Assembly: GCA_026184775.1 (NCBI GenBank)
Contig: JANCYW010000007.1
Location: 248,001 to 312,000, forward strand
Origin: Cyanidium caldarium
Lineage: Eukaryota > Rhodophyta > Bangiophyceae > Cyanidiales > Cyanidiaceae
DNA length: 64,000 nucleotides
Reading direction: 5' to 3'
Shown here: positions 9,260-19,300 of the stretch, in pieces
Numbering within the stretch: the first letter of the stretch is position 1
Layout: every line of letters starts with the position of its first letter
Program-made: the position numbers and the translations under genes
The notes under the pieces: generated by a model
Database searches by the model: none
Seen by the model: the letters and a program-made list of their open reading frames with translations, nothing else
What the model was told of the DNA's origin: nothing

Positions 9260-10402
9260 TTACCGTACCTCGGTGGCCTTGCCGTAATATCGGTTGATGT
9301 AACGCGTCTTGCAAGCCTGAATATCCGGCACCGCATTGCACGGATAGTACTTGATGAGTTGCATGGTGCGCAACGACTCGCGTTGCTCGGGCGTCAACGC
9401 TGCCAGACGCTGGCGGCGCTCCTCGCGCTCTGCCCGCAGTTGCGCTTTACGCGCCCGCACCGCGTCACGGATCGCGCCGCGGATCGCTTGTCGATCGGCA
9501 TCCGAGTGCTCCAGCTGCTCGTCCCGCAGCCGCTCGGCGATCACCTCCTCCATGTCGTCCATCTCCCAGTCGTACTCCATGACCAGCGGTTGCGACGGCC
9601 GGCTCGGCCACTCCACCAGCACCTGCACCGAGGTGTCATCGGCAGCGTCACCATTCACCATGGGCTCGCCCTCCGCCAGTTCTTGAAGGTCGGGCCGGAA
9701 CATATACGGCAGCACGTAGTCCCAGCGGCGGCGGCGCTCCTCGCTCAGGTTGCGCAGGCTCACTCGCCGCTGCTCGCACTGCAAGGCGTAGAGGCGCGGT
9801 GCGCGGCGTTGCCGTTTCTGGTGCGGGGGCGACGGATCGGACGACACCATGACCAGGTCGTCGATCGGGAAAAAGTCCATCTTCACCGACCGCATCGGCA
9901 CGATCTCCTCTCGCACCCGTTGCACCGACTTGAGCCCGACCAGCGCGGGCGGCGGCACTCGACTCTGAACCACCACCACGACCGGTATCGGCACCACGGT
10001 ATCCTCTCCGTGAATTCGCACGAGTTGCGGCTCCGTGCCGCCGAACAAGTACACCGGCCGTGAGGCGCTATCGGTGTCAGAGCCGGCGTCCGCCCGGTGC
10101 CCGTCCAACCGGGCGCTCAGATCGCGATCCAAGTGCGAGAAATCCCACCCGAAAGCGTACACCCCGTCAATCTGCTCTATCTCGGTGCCCACTAGATACA
10201 CCTGTTTCCACACATCCCTCACAAGTTTGGGTGGCGACGCTTCCTCCTCCTTGGCCGGCATGCCCGGAGCGGACACCTGCGTCCGTCCAACGAGAGCGTC
10301 CGCCGCAACGCTGCGGCGACTCGCCCGCGGAATCGATGCAGTGATGCAGGGCTGCGCGCGCGGGGGGACACTGCCGCAGACGACGAGGACGAGGGGATCC
10401 AT
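9260..10402 (-). CDS. unrecognised conserved-looking charged protein
   Basis: I do not recognise this protein. From the ATG at 10402 it has 380 residues; an internal ATG at 10261 would give 333 and begins near the first well-structured part (VWKQVYLVGTEIEQIDGVYAF, GWDFSHL). Other blocks that look conserved rather than random are LKSVQRVREEIVPMRSVKMDFFP, APRLYALQCEQRR, WDYVLPYMF and a strongly charged helix (about 45 residues of Arg/Glu/Ala, likely coiled coil). The C-terminus has aromatic residues, LIKYYPCNAVPDIQ then YINRYYGKA. No signal peptide or membrane segment is seen. Codon use resembles its neighbours. The open frame extends upstream to 11725, but that part is antisense to the ribophorin-like gene and is not counted. 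Confidence 0.7.
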   Translation of the reverse strand: MDPLVLVVCGSVPPRAQPCITASIPRASRRSVAADALVGRTQVSAPGMPAKEEEASPPKLVRDVWKQVYLVGTEIEQIDGVYAFGWDFSHLDRDLSARLDGHRADAGSDTDSASRPVYLFGGTEPQLVRIHGEDTVVPIPVVVVVQSRVPPPALVGLKSVQRVREEIVPMRSVKMDFFPIDDLVMVSSDPSPPHQKRQRRAPRLYALQCEQRRVSLRNLSEERRRRWDYVLPYMFRPDLQELAEGEPMVNGDAADDTSVQVLVEWPSRPSQPLVMEYDWEMDDMEEVIAERLRDEQLEHSDADRQAIRGAIRDAVRARKAQLRAEREERRQRLAALTPEQRESLRTMQLIKYYPCNAVPDIQACKTRYINRYYGKATEVR

Positions 10403-10445
10403 CGGAAAACAGGGCGACTGTTCAGCCCAGAATAGTAAGGGGGAG
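10403..10445. promoter_or_regulatory. very short divergent promoter (43 bases)
   Basis: Only 43 bases separate the ATG codons of the charged protein and the ribophorin-like gene if both first ATGs are used. If the left gene starts at 10261 the gap becomes 184 bases. Confidence 0.4.
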
Positions 10446-11408
10446 ATGAGGGCGGTCTGGCGTGGATGGCTAGTGACAGGACTCTTCTTGTTGTGGTGGA
10501 TCGGTGGGTGGAGCACGACGTTGGCGTACCGTGTGCGGTCGGCAGTGTTGCGCGTGGGCGATGCGGGCGCCGAACGCGTCTCCGGCGACGAAGATGCCTG
10601 GCGCCAGGCGCTGATGCACCAAGCACCTGTCCGCATCGAGACGCACACTCGGTTGCGGCTGGAGGTGGAGTTGGAGCCGTTCAGCAGTGTGCCGGAGCAG
10701 GCTATGTGGGTGTGGCAGGTGAGTGGCGATCGCCCGGCGGTCGCTACCCCGATGGATCCAACGCCTTCATGGGAGGTGCGGTGGATAGCTGGTGAGCGCA
10801 ACGGATCCCGCCTGGTGTTCAGCGGCACACCGGAACGGCTGCTGTCCGAGGTGGCGCGTGTGAGCGTCGCGAACGTATCGTCGGCGCTGGTGGTGGTGGG
10901 TGGGCACGACCCGTCCGAGCCAGCGATGGTGTGGCGCATGGAGTGCAGCCGCCCTGACACCCCAATCTTCACGGTGGATATGCGACCGACGCCGGCGCCG
11001 AAACCGATCGGAATATTCGACAGGTCGTTTCCGGTGTTCTGGGCACCGCGGCCGCCGCAGCAGGCACCGCCGCGACCGCCGTCGCCACCGGCGCATGCAC
11101 CGTTAGCACGGACGTTTGCCGGGATGGTGGTGCTGTCGATGCTGGTGTTTCTGGTCGGCACGGTATACAGTGGTGTGCTGGCCAAACCGCCCGGCCTGGC
11201 GTCGGCGGTGCTGGCGGCGGTCTGGCAGGTCATTCTGGGCGCGGCGTTGTGGTGCTTGGTGTGCTTTTTCTGGAAATGGAATTTGATGCAGACGCTCAAG
11301 GCCTGGTTGTATCTGGCACCGTTCTTATGGATAACCAGCCGCTTGCTGCTGGCGCATGGGCGCGCCCCACACAGCGGCGAGGATAGCAGCCGAGAGAGTG
11401 CCACGTGA
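10446..11408 (+). CDS. oligosaccharyltransferase subunit, ribophorin II / SWP1-like
   Basis: Probable ER membrane subunit of the oligosaccharyltransferase complex that N-glycosylates proteins. The 320-residue protein opens with a cleavable-looking signal peptide (basic MRAVWR then a Leu/Trp-rich core, ending near TTLAY). A lumenal beta-rich part of about 190 residues contains one NVS glycosylation sequon. It is followed by a proline-rich linker (PRPPQQAPPRPPSPPAHAP) and three hydrophobic segments at the C-terminus. The end, NLMQTLKAWLYLAPFLWITSRLLL, matches the characteristic end of ribophorin II (MFQTLKY, then NRMLA). It is as short as yeast SWP1 and lacks the long N-terminal extension of animal ribophorin II. 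A long antisense frame on the other strand is a shadow. Confidence 0.8.
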   Translation: MRAVWRGWLVTGLFLLWWIGGWSTTLAYRVRSAVLRVGDAGAERVSGDEDAWRQALMHQAPVRIETHTRLRLEVELEPFSSVPEQAMWVWQVSGDRPAVATPMDPTPSWEVRWIAGERNGSRLVFSGTPERLLSEVARVSVANVSSALVVVGGHDPSEPAMVWRMECSRPDTPIFTVDMRPTPAPKPIGIFDRSFPVFWAPRPPQQAPPRPPSPPAHAPLARTFAGMVVLSMLVFLVGTVYSGVLAKPPGLASAVLAAVWQVILGAALWCLVCFFWKWNLMQTLKAWLYLAPFLWITSRLLLAHGRAPHSGEDSSRESAT

Positions 11409-11668
11409 GAGGGGATGGTGGGTGTTGTCGTGAGGCAAAGTGACGCGGAGCATGCGATTAAAGGTTTCTGCTCTGACACGTGAGTGTTCTGACTCGAAGT
11501 GACTTTTTGTGATCGTCTCCCTGGTTGCAAACGGACTCGCGACAGCAAATCGATCGGCGGCCTGCCCGGCGGAGCGTCGCACTTCGGCATCCGCGACGGC
11601 GGCGGCGGCGTTTGACACTGTCGAGCACACCGCATCAACACCGAACGGACACCCCGAACTCGATCACC
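11409..11668. other. intergenic, no gene seen
   Basis: 260 bases between the ribophorin-like stop and the L17 start; presumably 3' UTR plus promoter. The L17 frame is open into it, but the extension is Arg-rich and not supported. Confidence 0.5.
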
Positions 11669-12274
11669 ATGGCGTTCATCTCGCTGCCGTGTTACTCGGA
11701 GGGCCCTTCGCGGGCAGGGGCACACCGGGGAGCCCCGTTAGCCGTGGGAAAAGCGACAGGAGCTCGTTGCCCGGCGGCTCGCACGCCCCTCGCACCCCCT
11801 CTGCCCTCTGCGTTTTTCGGTCGCCGCGACGTGCCGCGCGCCGCGTCGCTCGGCGTGCCGAATTGGTCATCCCATCCATGCGACAATGTATCGGCAGCAA
11901 TGGGCGTGCTGGGGCTGCAGTGCATGCGACACGGCGATCGGTTGAAGAAGCTGAACAAACCGGCCGACCAGCGCAAGGCGCTGCTGCGCGCCCTGACCAC
12001 CGAGCTCATCCGCCACGGACGCATCCATACGCTATTGTCGCGGGCGCGGGAGGTGCGCAAGACCGCCGACCATATGATCACCCTCGCCAAAGACGGCAGT
12101 TTGCACGCGCGTCGCCAGGCCCTCGGCTACATCTACGACAAGCAGCTGGTGCACGCGCTATTCGAAGCGGCACCCGATCGGTACGGATCGCGCAACGGCG
12201 GCTACACCCGTATCCTCAAGGCGCTGCCCCGTCGCGGTGACAATGCCCCGATGGCCGTCATCGAACTGGTTTAA
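11669..12274 (+). CDS. plastid ribosomal protein L17 (bL17c), nuclear-encoded
   Basis: Bacterial-type large-subunit ribosomal protein bL17. The mature part starts at [13 protein letters not shown] and continues through the diagnostic [38 protein letters not shown]-type sequence, [32 protein letters not shown] and [15 protein letters not shown]. The unbroken match to the plant-plastid/cyanobacterial form, including the end, favours plastid over mitochondrion. The ATG at 11669 yields [12 protein letters not shown] with Phe at position 3, followed by about 80 Arg/Ser/Pro-rich residues: a red-algal transit peptide. Total 201 residues. Two overlapping frames upstream are not needed. Confidence 0.95.
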   Translation: MAFISLPCYSEGPSRAGAHRGAPLAVGKATGARCPAARTPLAPPLPSAFFGRRDVPRAASLGVPNWSSHPCDNVSAAMGVLGLQCMRHGDRLKKLNKPADQRKALLRALTTELIRHGRIHTLLSRAREVRKTADHMITLAKDGSLHARRQALGYIYDKQLVHALFEAAPDRYGSRNGGYTRILKALPRRGDNAPMAVIELV

Positions 12275-12574
12275 ACGTACAAGAGGAGAGGAATAGGCGG
12301 GAAGGGAGCCGGGCCACCCATTGCATCCCCTCGGACAGATACGCTCCTGTCGTCTGTTGGCGTGTAGAGCTGCACGCGCCTGTCCTGCACACGTCCATGA
12401 ACGTATCGGGTGTGGAGGGCCGCGGCGCGGTGCGCGTTCTCCCCGTCGGCCAATCTCGTCGGCGCCGTGCTCGTTCTCCCACGACGCGCTCATTCTCGAC
12501 TTTCATGCGTGAGAAGCGCGAGGAAAATGGCCAAATTGGCGCGGTGTTGGTCACGTCGTGGTGACGAACGGAAG
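12275..12574. other. intergenic, L17 3' UTR and HMGS promoter
   Basis: 300 bases. The HMG-CoA synthase frame is open here from 12410, and an ATG at 12527 is a possible alternative start. Nothing else recognised. Confidence 0.45.
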
Positions 12575-14422
12575 ATGGCGCTAGTGGAAACCGGAAACAG
12601 CACCGTCACGTCTCCGAAGGAGAGCACCCACGCGTCGAACGGTGGTGAACGGGCACCGTGTTCGCCGCCGCCGCGGACACCGTGTAGCGACTGGCGACGA
12701 CACACGCCGGTGCCCGCACCGCTGTCGTCCAGCCCATATTACGACAGCGGCGCGCCCGCAATAGACGGGCTGTACAGCACGTCGGCCGACCTGCGTTCCC
12801 TGGTGGGCGTCATGGCCATCGAAGTGTACTTCCCGCAGCAGGCCGTGCGCCAGGCCGAACTGGAGCGATACGATCAAGCGCCACCCGGCAAGTACACCGT
12901 CGGGCTGGGCCAGGAGGCGATGGCGTTCTGTGGCGACCGCGAGGACGTGCGCTCCATGTGCATGACTGTGGTGCAGACGCTGATGGAGAAGCACCGCGTC
13001 GACTACAACGATATCGGCCGGCTGGAGGTGGGCACCGAGACCATTCTGGACAAGGCCAAATCGGTCAAGACCTCGCTGATGACCCTGTTCGAACAGAGCG
13101 GCAACTTTGAGGTGGAGGGCATCGACTCCAACAATGCCTGCTACGCGGGCACCAACGCGCTGTTCAACACCATCGCCTGGTGCGAGAGCGCCTCGCTGCA
13201 CGACGGCCGCTTCGGACTGGTGGTGTGCGGCGACATTGCGGTGTACCCGAGCGGGGCCGCGCGGGCCACCGGCGGTGCCGGCGCGGTGGCGTTGCTGGTC
13301 GGACGCGCCGACCCCGGGCGATACCCGCACCTGCGGCCGGTGTTGGTGCTGGAGCCGGGACTGAAGAGCAGCCACTGCGAGAACACCTGGGATTTCTTCA
13401 AGCCGATCATGCGCGAAGACACCGAGTACCCGATCGTGCACGGCGACGAGACCATCGGGTGTTATATGCGCGCGCTGGATATTTGTTACGCCAAGTTTAG
13501 CGGGCGCGTAGAGCGGCAGGCGCGCGAGGCGCTGCGGCCTTGTTTGCAGCGACTGGCGGTACGAGACGTGGAGGCGGTGTTGACGGAGCGGATGCGTTGC
13601 GCGGTGCTGGAGGGGACGGAAATGGGTGAGGCGGAGTGGCACGCGATGGTGACCGACACCACAGCGGTGGATGGAGAGCCGATGCGACAGGTGCTGCAAC
13701 GATGGCGGTACTGGACGCGGGTGGACTATACGGTATTTCACGCGCCGTTCAATAAGTTGGTGCGCAAGTCGTTTGCCCGACTGGTGCTGAACGACGTGCT
13801 GCGACTGGCCCGCGGTGATATGTCCAGCGACACTCTGAGGACGATGCCGTCGGCGTTGAAACGAATACTGTCCCATGGTCAGCAGCACCCGGCATCTGCC
13901 GTGGAACGTGAAAGCCATCGGGTGCCCGCCTTGTCGCCGACGTTGTTGCGCGACAAGCCGCTCACCCAGGCGCTGTTGCAGTGGTGCGCCCCGCTGTACG
14001 ATCGCAAGTGCGCCCCGTCCGCTGAGCTGGCCCGCCAAATCGGCAACGCCTACACCGCGTCGCTGTTCGGCAACTTACTGTGTCTGCTGTGTCGGGAGCG
14101 CGATGCGCTGATCGGCCGCCGCATCGTCATGTTCGGCTTTGGCAGCGGTATGGCGGCCTCGATGTACAGCCTGCGGGTGATGGGCTCGCCCGACGCGATC
14201 GTGCAACCGGTGCGGCTGTTCGAGCGGCTGGCGGCGCGCACCTTCGTGTCACCGGCCGCGTTCCACCGCACGCTGGCACTGCGGGAACGCGCGCACGGCG
14301 CCTGCGACTACGAGCCGCAAGACGCCGTCGAGCAGCTGGAGCGCGGCACCTACTACCTGCGACGCATCGGCACCGACGGCATTCGGTATTACGCCCGGGT
14401 GGAGAGCATCGCGGGAGCGTAG
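12575..14422 (+). CDS. hydroxymethylglutaryl-CoA synthase (mevalonate pathway)
   Basis: Condenses acetyl-CoA with acetoacetyl-CoA to HMG-CoA, the first committed step of the mevalonate pathway, probably in the cytosol. Catalytic residues are all visible: Glu155 in VGTETILDKAKSVKTSLM, Cys189 in IDSNNACYAGT and His389 in FHAPFNKLVRKSFARL. The usual DTTNACYGG around the cysteine has become DSNNACYAG. Cys to His is 200 residues against 135 in the human enzyme, so about 65 extra residues lie in between, after LDICYAKFSGR. Other landmarks are GDIAVYPSGAARATGGAGAVA and FGFGSGMAASMYSLRV. Starts at 12527 and 12410 are also possible. The roughly 65 residues before the domain look disordered rather than a clear presequence. 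It converges on ACC with 120 bases between stops. Confidence 0.95.
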   Translation: MALVETGNSTVTSPKESTHASNGGERAPCSPPPRTPCSDWRRHTPVPAPLSSSPYYDSGAPAIDGLYSTSADLRSLVGVMAIEVYFPQQAVRQAELERYDQAPPGKYTVGLGQEAMAFCGDREDVRSMCMTVVQTLMEKHRVDYNDIGRLEVGTETILDKAKSVKTSLMTLFEQSGNFEVEGIDSNNACYAGTNALFNTIAWCESASLHDGRFGLVVCGDIAVYPSGAARATGGAGAVALLVGRADPGRYPHLRPVLVLEPGLKSSHCENTWDFFKPIMREDTEYPIVHGDETIGCYMRALDICYAKFSGRVERQAREALRPCLQRLAVRDVEAVLTERMRCAVLEGTEMGEAEWHAMVTDTTAVDGEPMRQVLQRWRYWTRVDYTVFHAPFNKLVRKSFARLVLNDVLRLARGDMSSDTLRTMPSALKRILSHGQQHPASAVERESHRVPALSPTLLRDKPLTQALLQWCAPLYDRKCAPSAELARQIGNAYTASLFGNLLCLLCRERDALIGRRIVMFGFGSGMAASMYSLRVMGSPDAIVQPVRLFERLAARTFVSPAAFHRTLALRERAHGACDYEPQDAVEQLERGTYYLRRIGTDGIRYYARVESIAGA

Positions 14423-14499
14423 CCACGATCGCATAACTTGAACGAGGACGAAAACTTTAGGAAACCTCCCATTCCATTCCACCGCAACGGATTGTTCGC

Positions 14500-14548
14500 T
14501 TCTTCTTCTTCTTCTTCGCCGTTATCATCATCAGCATCGTCATCATCC
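14500..14548. repeat. TTC then TCA/TCG triplet repeats across the ACC stop codon
   Basis: Plus-strand TTC units followed by ATC/TCA units. Read in the ACC direction they are GAT-type then GAA units beginning at the ACC stop (14543-14545) and continuing into its 3' UTR. The pattern mirrors the ends of the methyltransferase and TIP41 genes. Confidence 0.8.
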
Positions 14549-16340
14549 CAGAATACGGCTGAGGAGGCCGCGGGCGGACACCCGAATACCGCCCGGCGGC
14601 ACCTCGGCGGGCATACCGCTCCCGTCGCCGCTCGCCGCCGCAGCAGCAGCTGCTGCCGTTGCGTCACTCTCCATCGCGGCAGCACTGGATGTGCGACGCG
14701 ATCGCCCGCCGGCCTGCTCTTCCACCAAGATGCGCGCCGTAGCCGCCTCTATACGCGCTTGTAACTGGCGTATCCATTCGGTGCGCGCCGCCTCATCCTC
14801 CACCTCCACCACATACCGCTCTACCGCACTCATCAGCGCCGCCGGGCATTCCTGCCCCAGCTGCGCCATCTGGCGCTCCAGCCGCGCCTCGATCAACTTA
14901 TCCAGCCGGCGCTGGATCTGATTCTCATCCTCCTCTTCCAGCCACTGCACCACGCGCGGGTCGTCGTTCTCGTAGGTTTCCCCATCCAGCGCCGGGTCGT
15001 GCGCGCGCGCCCACTTGCGTATCAGGGCGGTGACCTCGTGCGGCGTCAGCTCCGGATCGGCCGCCTGCACGCGCGCGCGCAGCTCGTCCTCGGCGAGACG
15101 CCGCCGCAATCTCCAGTAGAAAAAGGCGCGGCTGGTGCGCCACGGCACCACCCGGCGTATGGCATGCTTGTGCAGCATGCGGCCAGGGGTGTCGTGCAGG
15201 TCGGCGAACCGTGTGGCAATCTGGCGGAACACCGGCAGCAGCTCCATCTCCCGACGTTGTTGCGCCTCGGTGTCGATGGTGGCCGCGGTAGTGTCGGGAG
15301 CGACAGCGGAGGCATCTCCGGGCGATACAGTCGTTTCCGTGCCTGCCCGCTCCGGTGCTCGTTCCGGCTCCGATGGCGAGCTCGCCGGCGCATCCCGCCC
15401 GCGCTCCACCTGTACCGCCTGTAGTCGATGCATCGCCTTGATCAGATCGCGCGTGCGGAACTTCACATCCACCGTGCCGGCCGGCTCCAACACACCGCCC
15501 CGCGCACCCTCGTCTGCGTACATCTCGATGTGCTGCGGGTTGATGGCGGTGTCTAGCACGACCCATGCGCCGCCGCGCAACTCCCCGCCGGGCGGCACAT
15601 ACACAAACACCGGGTTGTGGTACTGCCGCAGCGCGTCCACGATGTCCGCGCCGAACTTGATCACCTCCTGGAACATGTCGCGCGCGCCACCGGAGAAACC
15701 GCGCCAGTTGGCCAGCACGAACAGCGGCAGTCCCTCGCGGTCAAAGTCGCGAACGCACTGCGCCGTCTTGAACGACGAGTCCGGATACCACACCTGGCCG
15801 GCCTGCTGCTCGCGCACCTCCCGCGAATCAGGCGCGGCCGGATCGGGCGGCACCACCTTCTCCACGGTCATCGTCTGGGCGGCAATCACCCCGATGGGAA
15901 TGCCACCGAGGCGCGCCCGGCCGGCGACTACGGTTTTGGCCCAGCCGCTGAGCGTCTCGCGGAACGAGTTGCGGTCGAAGAGGCCGGCCTGGAAGGTGGT
16001 GTTGCTGGATGTCTCCAGCAGCGTGGAGGAGAGTAGCGAGCCGTCCAGCCAAGCGGAGGCCGCGCTGCCGCCAAAGACATTGGCGGCAGTCGTGTCGGTG
16101 CCGGTCGAGCCGCTGGCCGACAGCGCCGGCAGCGCATCCAGCCGCCGGCCGGTCTCGGTGAGCAGCGGCGATAGCGATGTCGACGTCGCGCCCGTCTGCG
16201 CCAGCAAGCTGGTCGCTTCGAGAGACGACGATAGCAGCGCCTCGGGAGAATGCGGCGGGGAGCGACCATCCGCACCGCCGTGGGCATGCAATTGCGCCAC
16301 CCGTTCCTGCAACCGTTGTTCAAACGCGGAATTTGACGGT

Positions 16341-16378
<38 letters not shown>

Positions 16379-19300
16379 ACCGTGCGAAAGCAGCGGCGAA
16401 TTGGGCCCGGTGCTGGCGGCACCCGACGCGCCCGCAGCCGGTGATGCCGCGTTGTTGCCGGTCGCAGCTGCTGCTCCTGCCGCGGTCGCCTCCGTTCCGC
16501 CCTCCCCGCCCGGCACCACCGCGGTGGTGGCATTGGCCAGCGCCCGTCCCTCCAGCGCCCACCGCACATCGCCACTCTCGCTGCGCGGATCGTACTCTAC
16601 CTCGCGCACCACCGAGTCGGTCGAGTCCACCGTCGGCGCTCGCTCGCCGCGCACGCGTGGCACGTACGCCAGCCACGCCAGAATCGCCGCGACGCCCTCG
16701 TAGTCGTCGCGCACCTTGGCGTGCGTCACCCCGTTGGGCACCATGATCTTGGTGCCGCCCAGCTGCTCGTGGCTGGAGTACACCTCGTGTCCGAGCAGCT
16801 TGTTCAGCGCCGAGAAGCCGGTCAGAATGATGGGTGCGTTGTTTTCCCGCTGGATCACCCGTTGCCCCAGCCGCACCAAATACGCCCCGATGCCCACGCA
16901 GCGCGCAGCCACGTACGTCAGTGTGAAGCACTGCTCGTAGGCTGCCGACGTCTCCGCGGCGATCACCCCGGACCCCATCAGGTTCTCCACACCGAGGCCG
17001 TCTTCGGCGCCGAACACATCGGTCAGCGCAAAGGTGCCGTCGCCGGCGTCCACCGTGCGGGCCACGCCCAGTTCGTCCTCGTATTTGGCCTTGTCGGCCG
17101 CGGTCAGGTACAAGTGGCGGAAGCCTTTGGTCGGGTCGCGCTCGTCCACCCACGCCACCCGGAACACGTTGCGCAGCTCCTCGGCCAGGCCGATGCGCGC
17201 GCCACTGTTGGCCGCCAGGTAGAGGCGCGGCACGCCCAGCCGCCGCGCCAGCGCCGAGGCCATGGCGAAGAGGCGGTCCTCGCGCGGCCCGAACGAGCCG
17301 CTCATAAAGGTGATGTCGTTGGCGATGACGATCGCCTCGCGACCCTGCGGGCACTCGGGCGTGTAGAACGTGTATCGCCACGCCACCATGCCGATGTCGT
17401 TCTCCCCGGGCGGCCGCTGCACCTCCAGCAACTCGGCCGCGTCGTCGGTGTCGCCGTGATCGTCGGCGCGCAGCACCAGCTCTACACAGGTGAGCAATTT
17501 GAGGGGGATCTTGTGGCGTCGGAAGCCACCCAAAAGCCGCTCCTGCGCATACCGCCGCCACTGCTCGTGCAACGCCTTGGTGAACAGCTCCTCGTAGTCG
17601 TACACGTAGGTGGTCTCCAGCGTCTGCGCTACCACCCGTCGCCGCTGGATGCGGTTCAGCACCTGATACGGTTCATCGACCGGGGTGCCGTGCAGGTGGC
17701 CCGGATCGCGCGAGTCCAGCGATATGAGCCGGTCGCCCTGCTCCACATAGCCCTCGACGCGCAGCGAGTGTCCGGTCGGGTTGAACAGCACAAAGCGCAG
17801 CGGCCGCGGGCCCATGCGCTCCACGTGCACCTTGATCTCCACCATGAACACCCGCAATCGCCAGCAGCGCGACGAGAAGCGGTGGAAGATGCGACTGCAG
17901 ATGGCCTCCACGTCGTCCACATCGATGCCGACGCGTGGGATCAGGTGCAGAAAGAGGTGGTTAAAGTCGGTACGGCGGAACATGCGGTCGCAGCGCGCCG
18001 CCTCCAACGCGTCCAGGCAGGCCACAAAGGTGCGCTCGGCCTCGGGAATGGACACGATGGAGTGGTCGGTGGGGCTGGTGTACACGTCGGCATGCCGGAT
18101 GAAGGCGCGCACGAAGAAGCGTGCATCGCCCTTGTCGGTGCGGTCCTCGGCGTAAAACACGTGGATAGAGCGCATCGGATGTTCGAAGCGGGTGATGCGA
18201 AAGTTGACCAGCCGGTTCAGCTCCAACTGAAAAGCCATCGGCGGGTCAATGTGCCGATAGATGGGGTCCTCGGCGAAATCGGTCGAGGCGCGGAACGTGT
18301 AGAACGCGGGATAGGTGCCGTCCGTCGTCGTCGCCGCAACGGGCTGCAGCGCGGCGGCCACCAAGAACGTGACCATTTTGATGCCGGCGGCGATCATGGC
18401 ACGCTTGCGCTGCGCCGACCGTCGACAGAAATCGGTCAGGGCGGCGGTGATATGGTTGCCCAAGGCGTGGCCGCCGCTACTCGGGCTGACCGCGGCGGCC
18501 GGCGGCGAGGACGCCCGTCCGCCCTCCCCCACCTCCGCGGTATGGGTGCTCGTCGTCCCGTCCACGGCGCTGCTCGAACACCAACGCACCGCCACCGTCA
18601 GCACGTTCACCCCGATACCGCCGGGCGGTGGCGCACCGTTACCGCCGGCCAACGGCGGCTCGTGCGGCATGCCGGCCTCGCCGCCAGTCTCCGCATGGAA
18701 CACCTCCAACACCCGGTCGAAGCGCTCCTCCATCTCGTCCAGGCTGGAGAACACCGCGAACATGCCCACGCGAAAACCCCACGCGTGCAAATTGTCCGCC
18801 GAGTCGTAGCTGCGCAGAGAGCGCCGCATCGCCGAGGCGTTGGCCACCGCGGCGATGGGCGAGCGCAGCGCCAGCGCGCCACCGTTGTTGTTGTTGTTGT
18901 TGTTGCTGCTGCTGCTGCTGCTGCCGCCGCCGCCGCCCAAACCGCTCCCGCTCAGGCCGCCAACGCCCAACGACGCGCTGCGATACTGGAAACGCCACTG
19001 GGCGCGCAAAAAGCCGTAGTGCTCGTCGCAGTCCAGCGCCAAATCGTATACATTGTACGCCTTGTAGGAGCGCAGAATCTGGCAGCGAAGCGCCAGCTTG
19101 CGCAGCTCGATATGCTCCGCCTCGTCCATCACCACACCCACCAGTGCGTCCAAAATGCTCTCCTCCGACTCCACCACGCCCGCCAACATGCGCTGCCGCA
19201 GCTCCTCTGAACCAGCCTCCAGCGCCCGCTGCAGCAGCCGCCTCAGCTGCGAGCGCATATCCGCCAGCGCCGGCCGCCGCGAGCCCGCCAGCATCAGCCG

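Noticed and set aside
10403-11725. N-terminal extension of the charged-protein frame to 821 codons
   Set aside because: It would be antisense to the whole ribophorin-like gene, which has a signal peptide, membrane segments and a recognisable family end.
12581-14038. 485-codon minus-strand frame antisense to HMG-CoA synthase
   Set aside because: The plus strand carries unmistakable HMGS motifs; the antisense frame is His/Arg/Gln-rich filler.
16721-19210. 829-codon plus-strand frame antisense to ACC
   Set aside because: It is His/Arg/Gln/Val-rich with no family resemblance, lies entirely inside the well-supported ACC gene, and is explained by GC-rich third codon positions.
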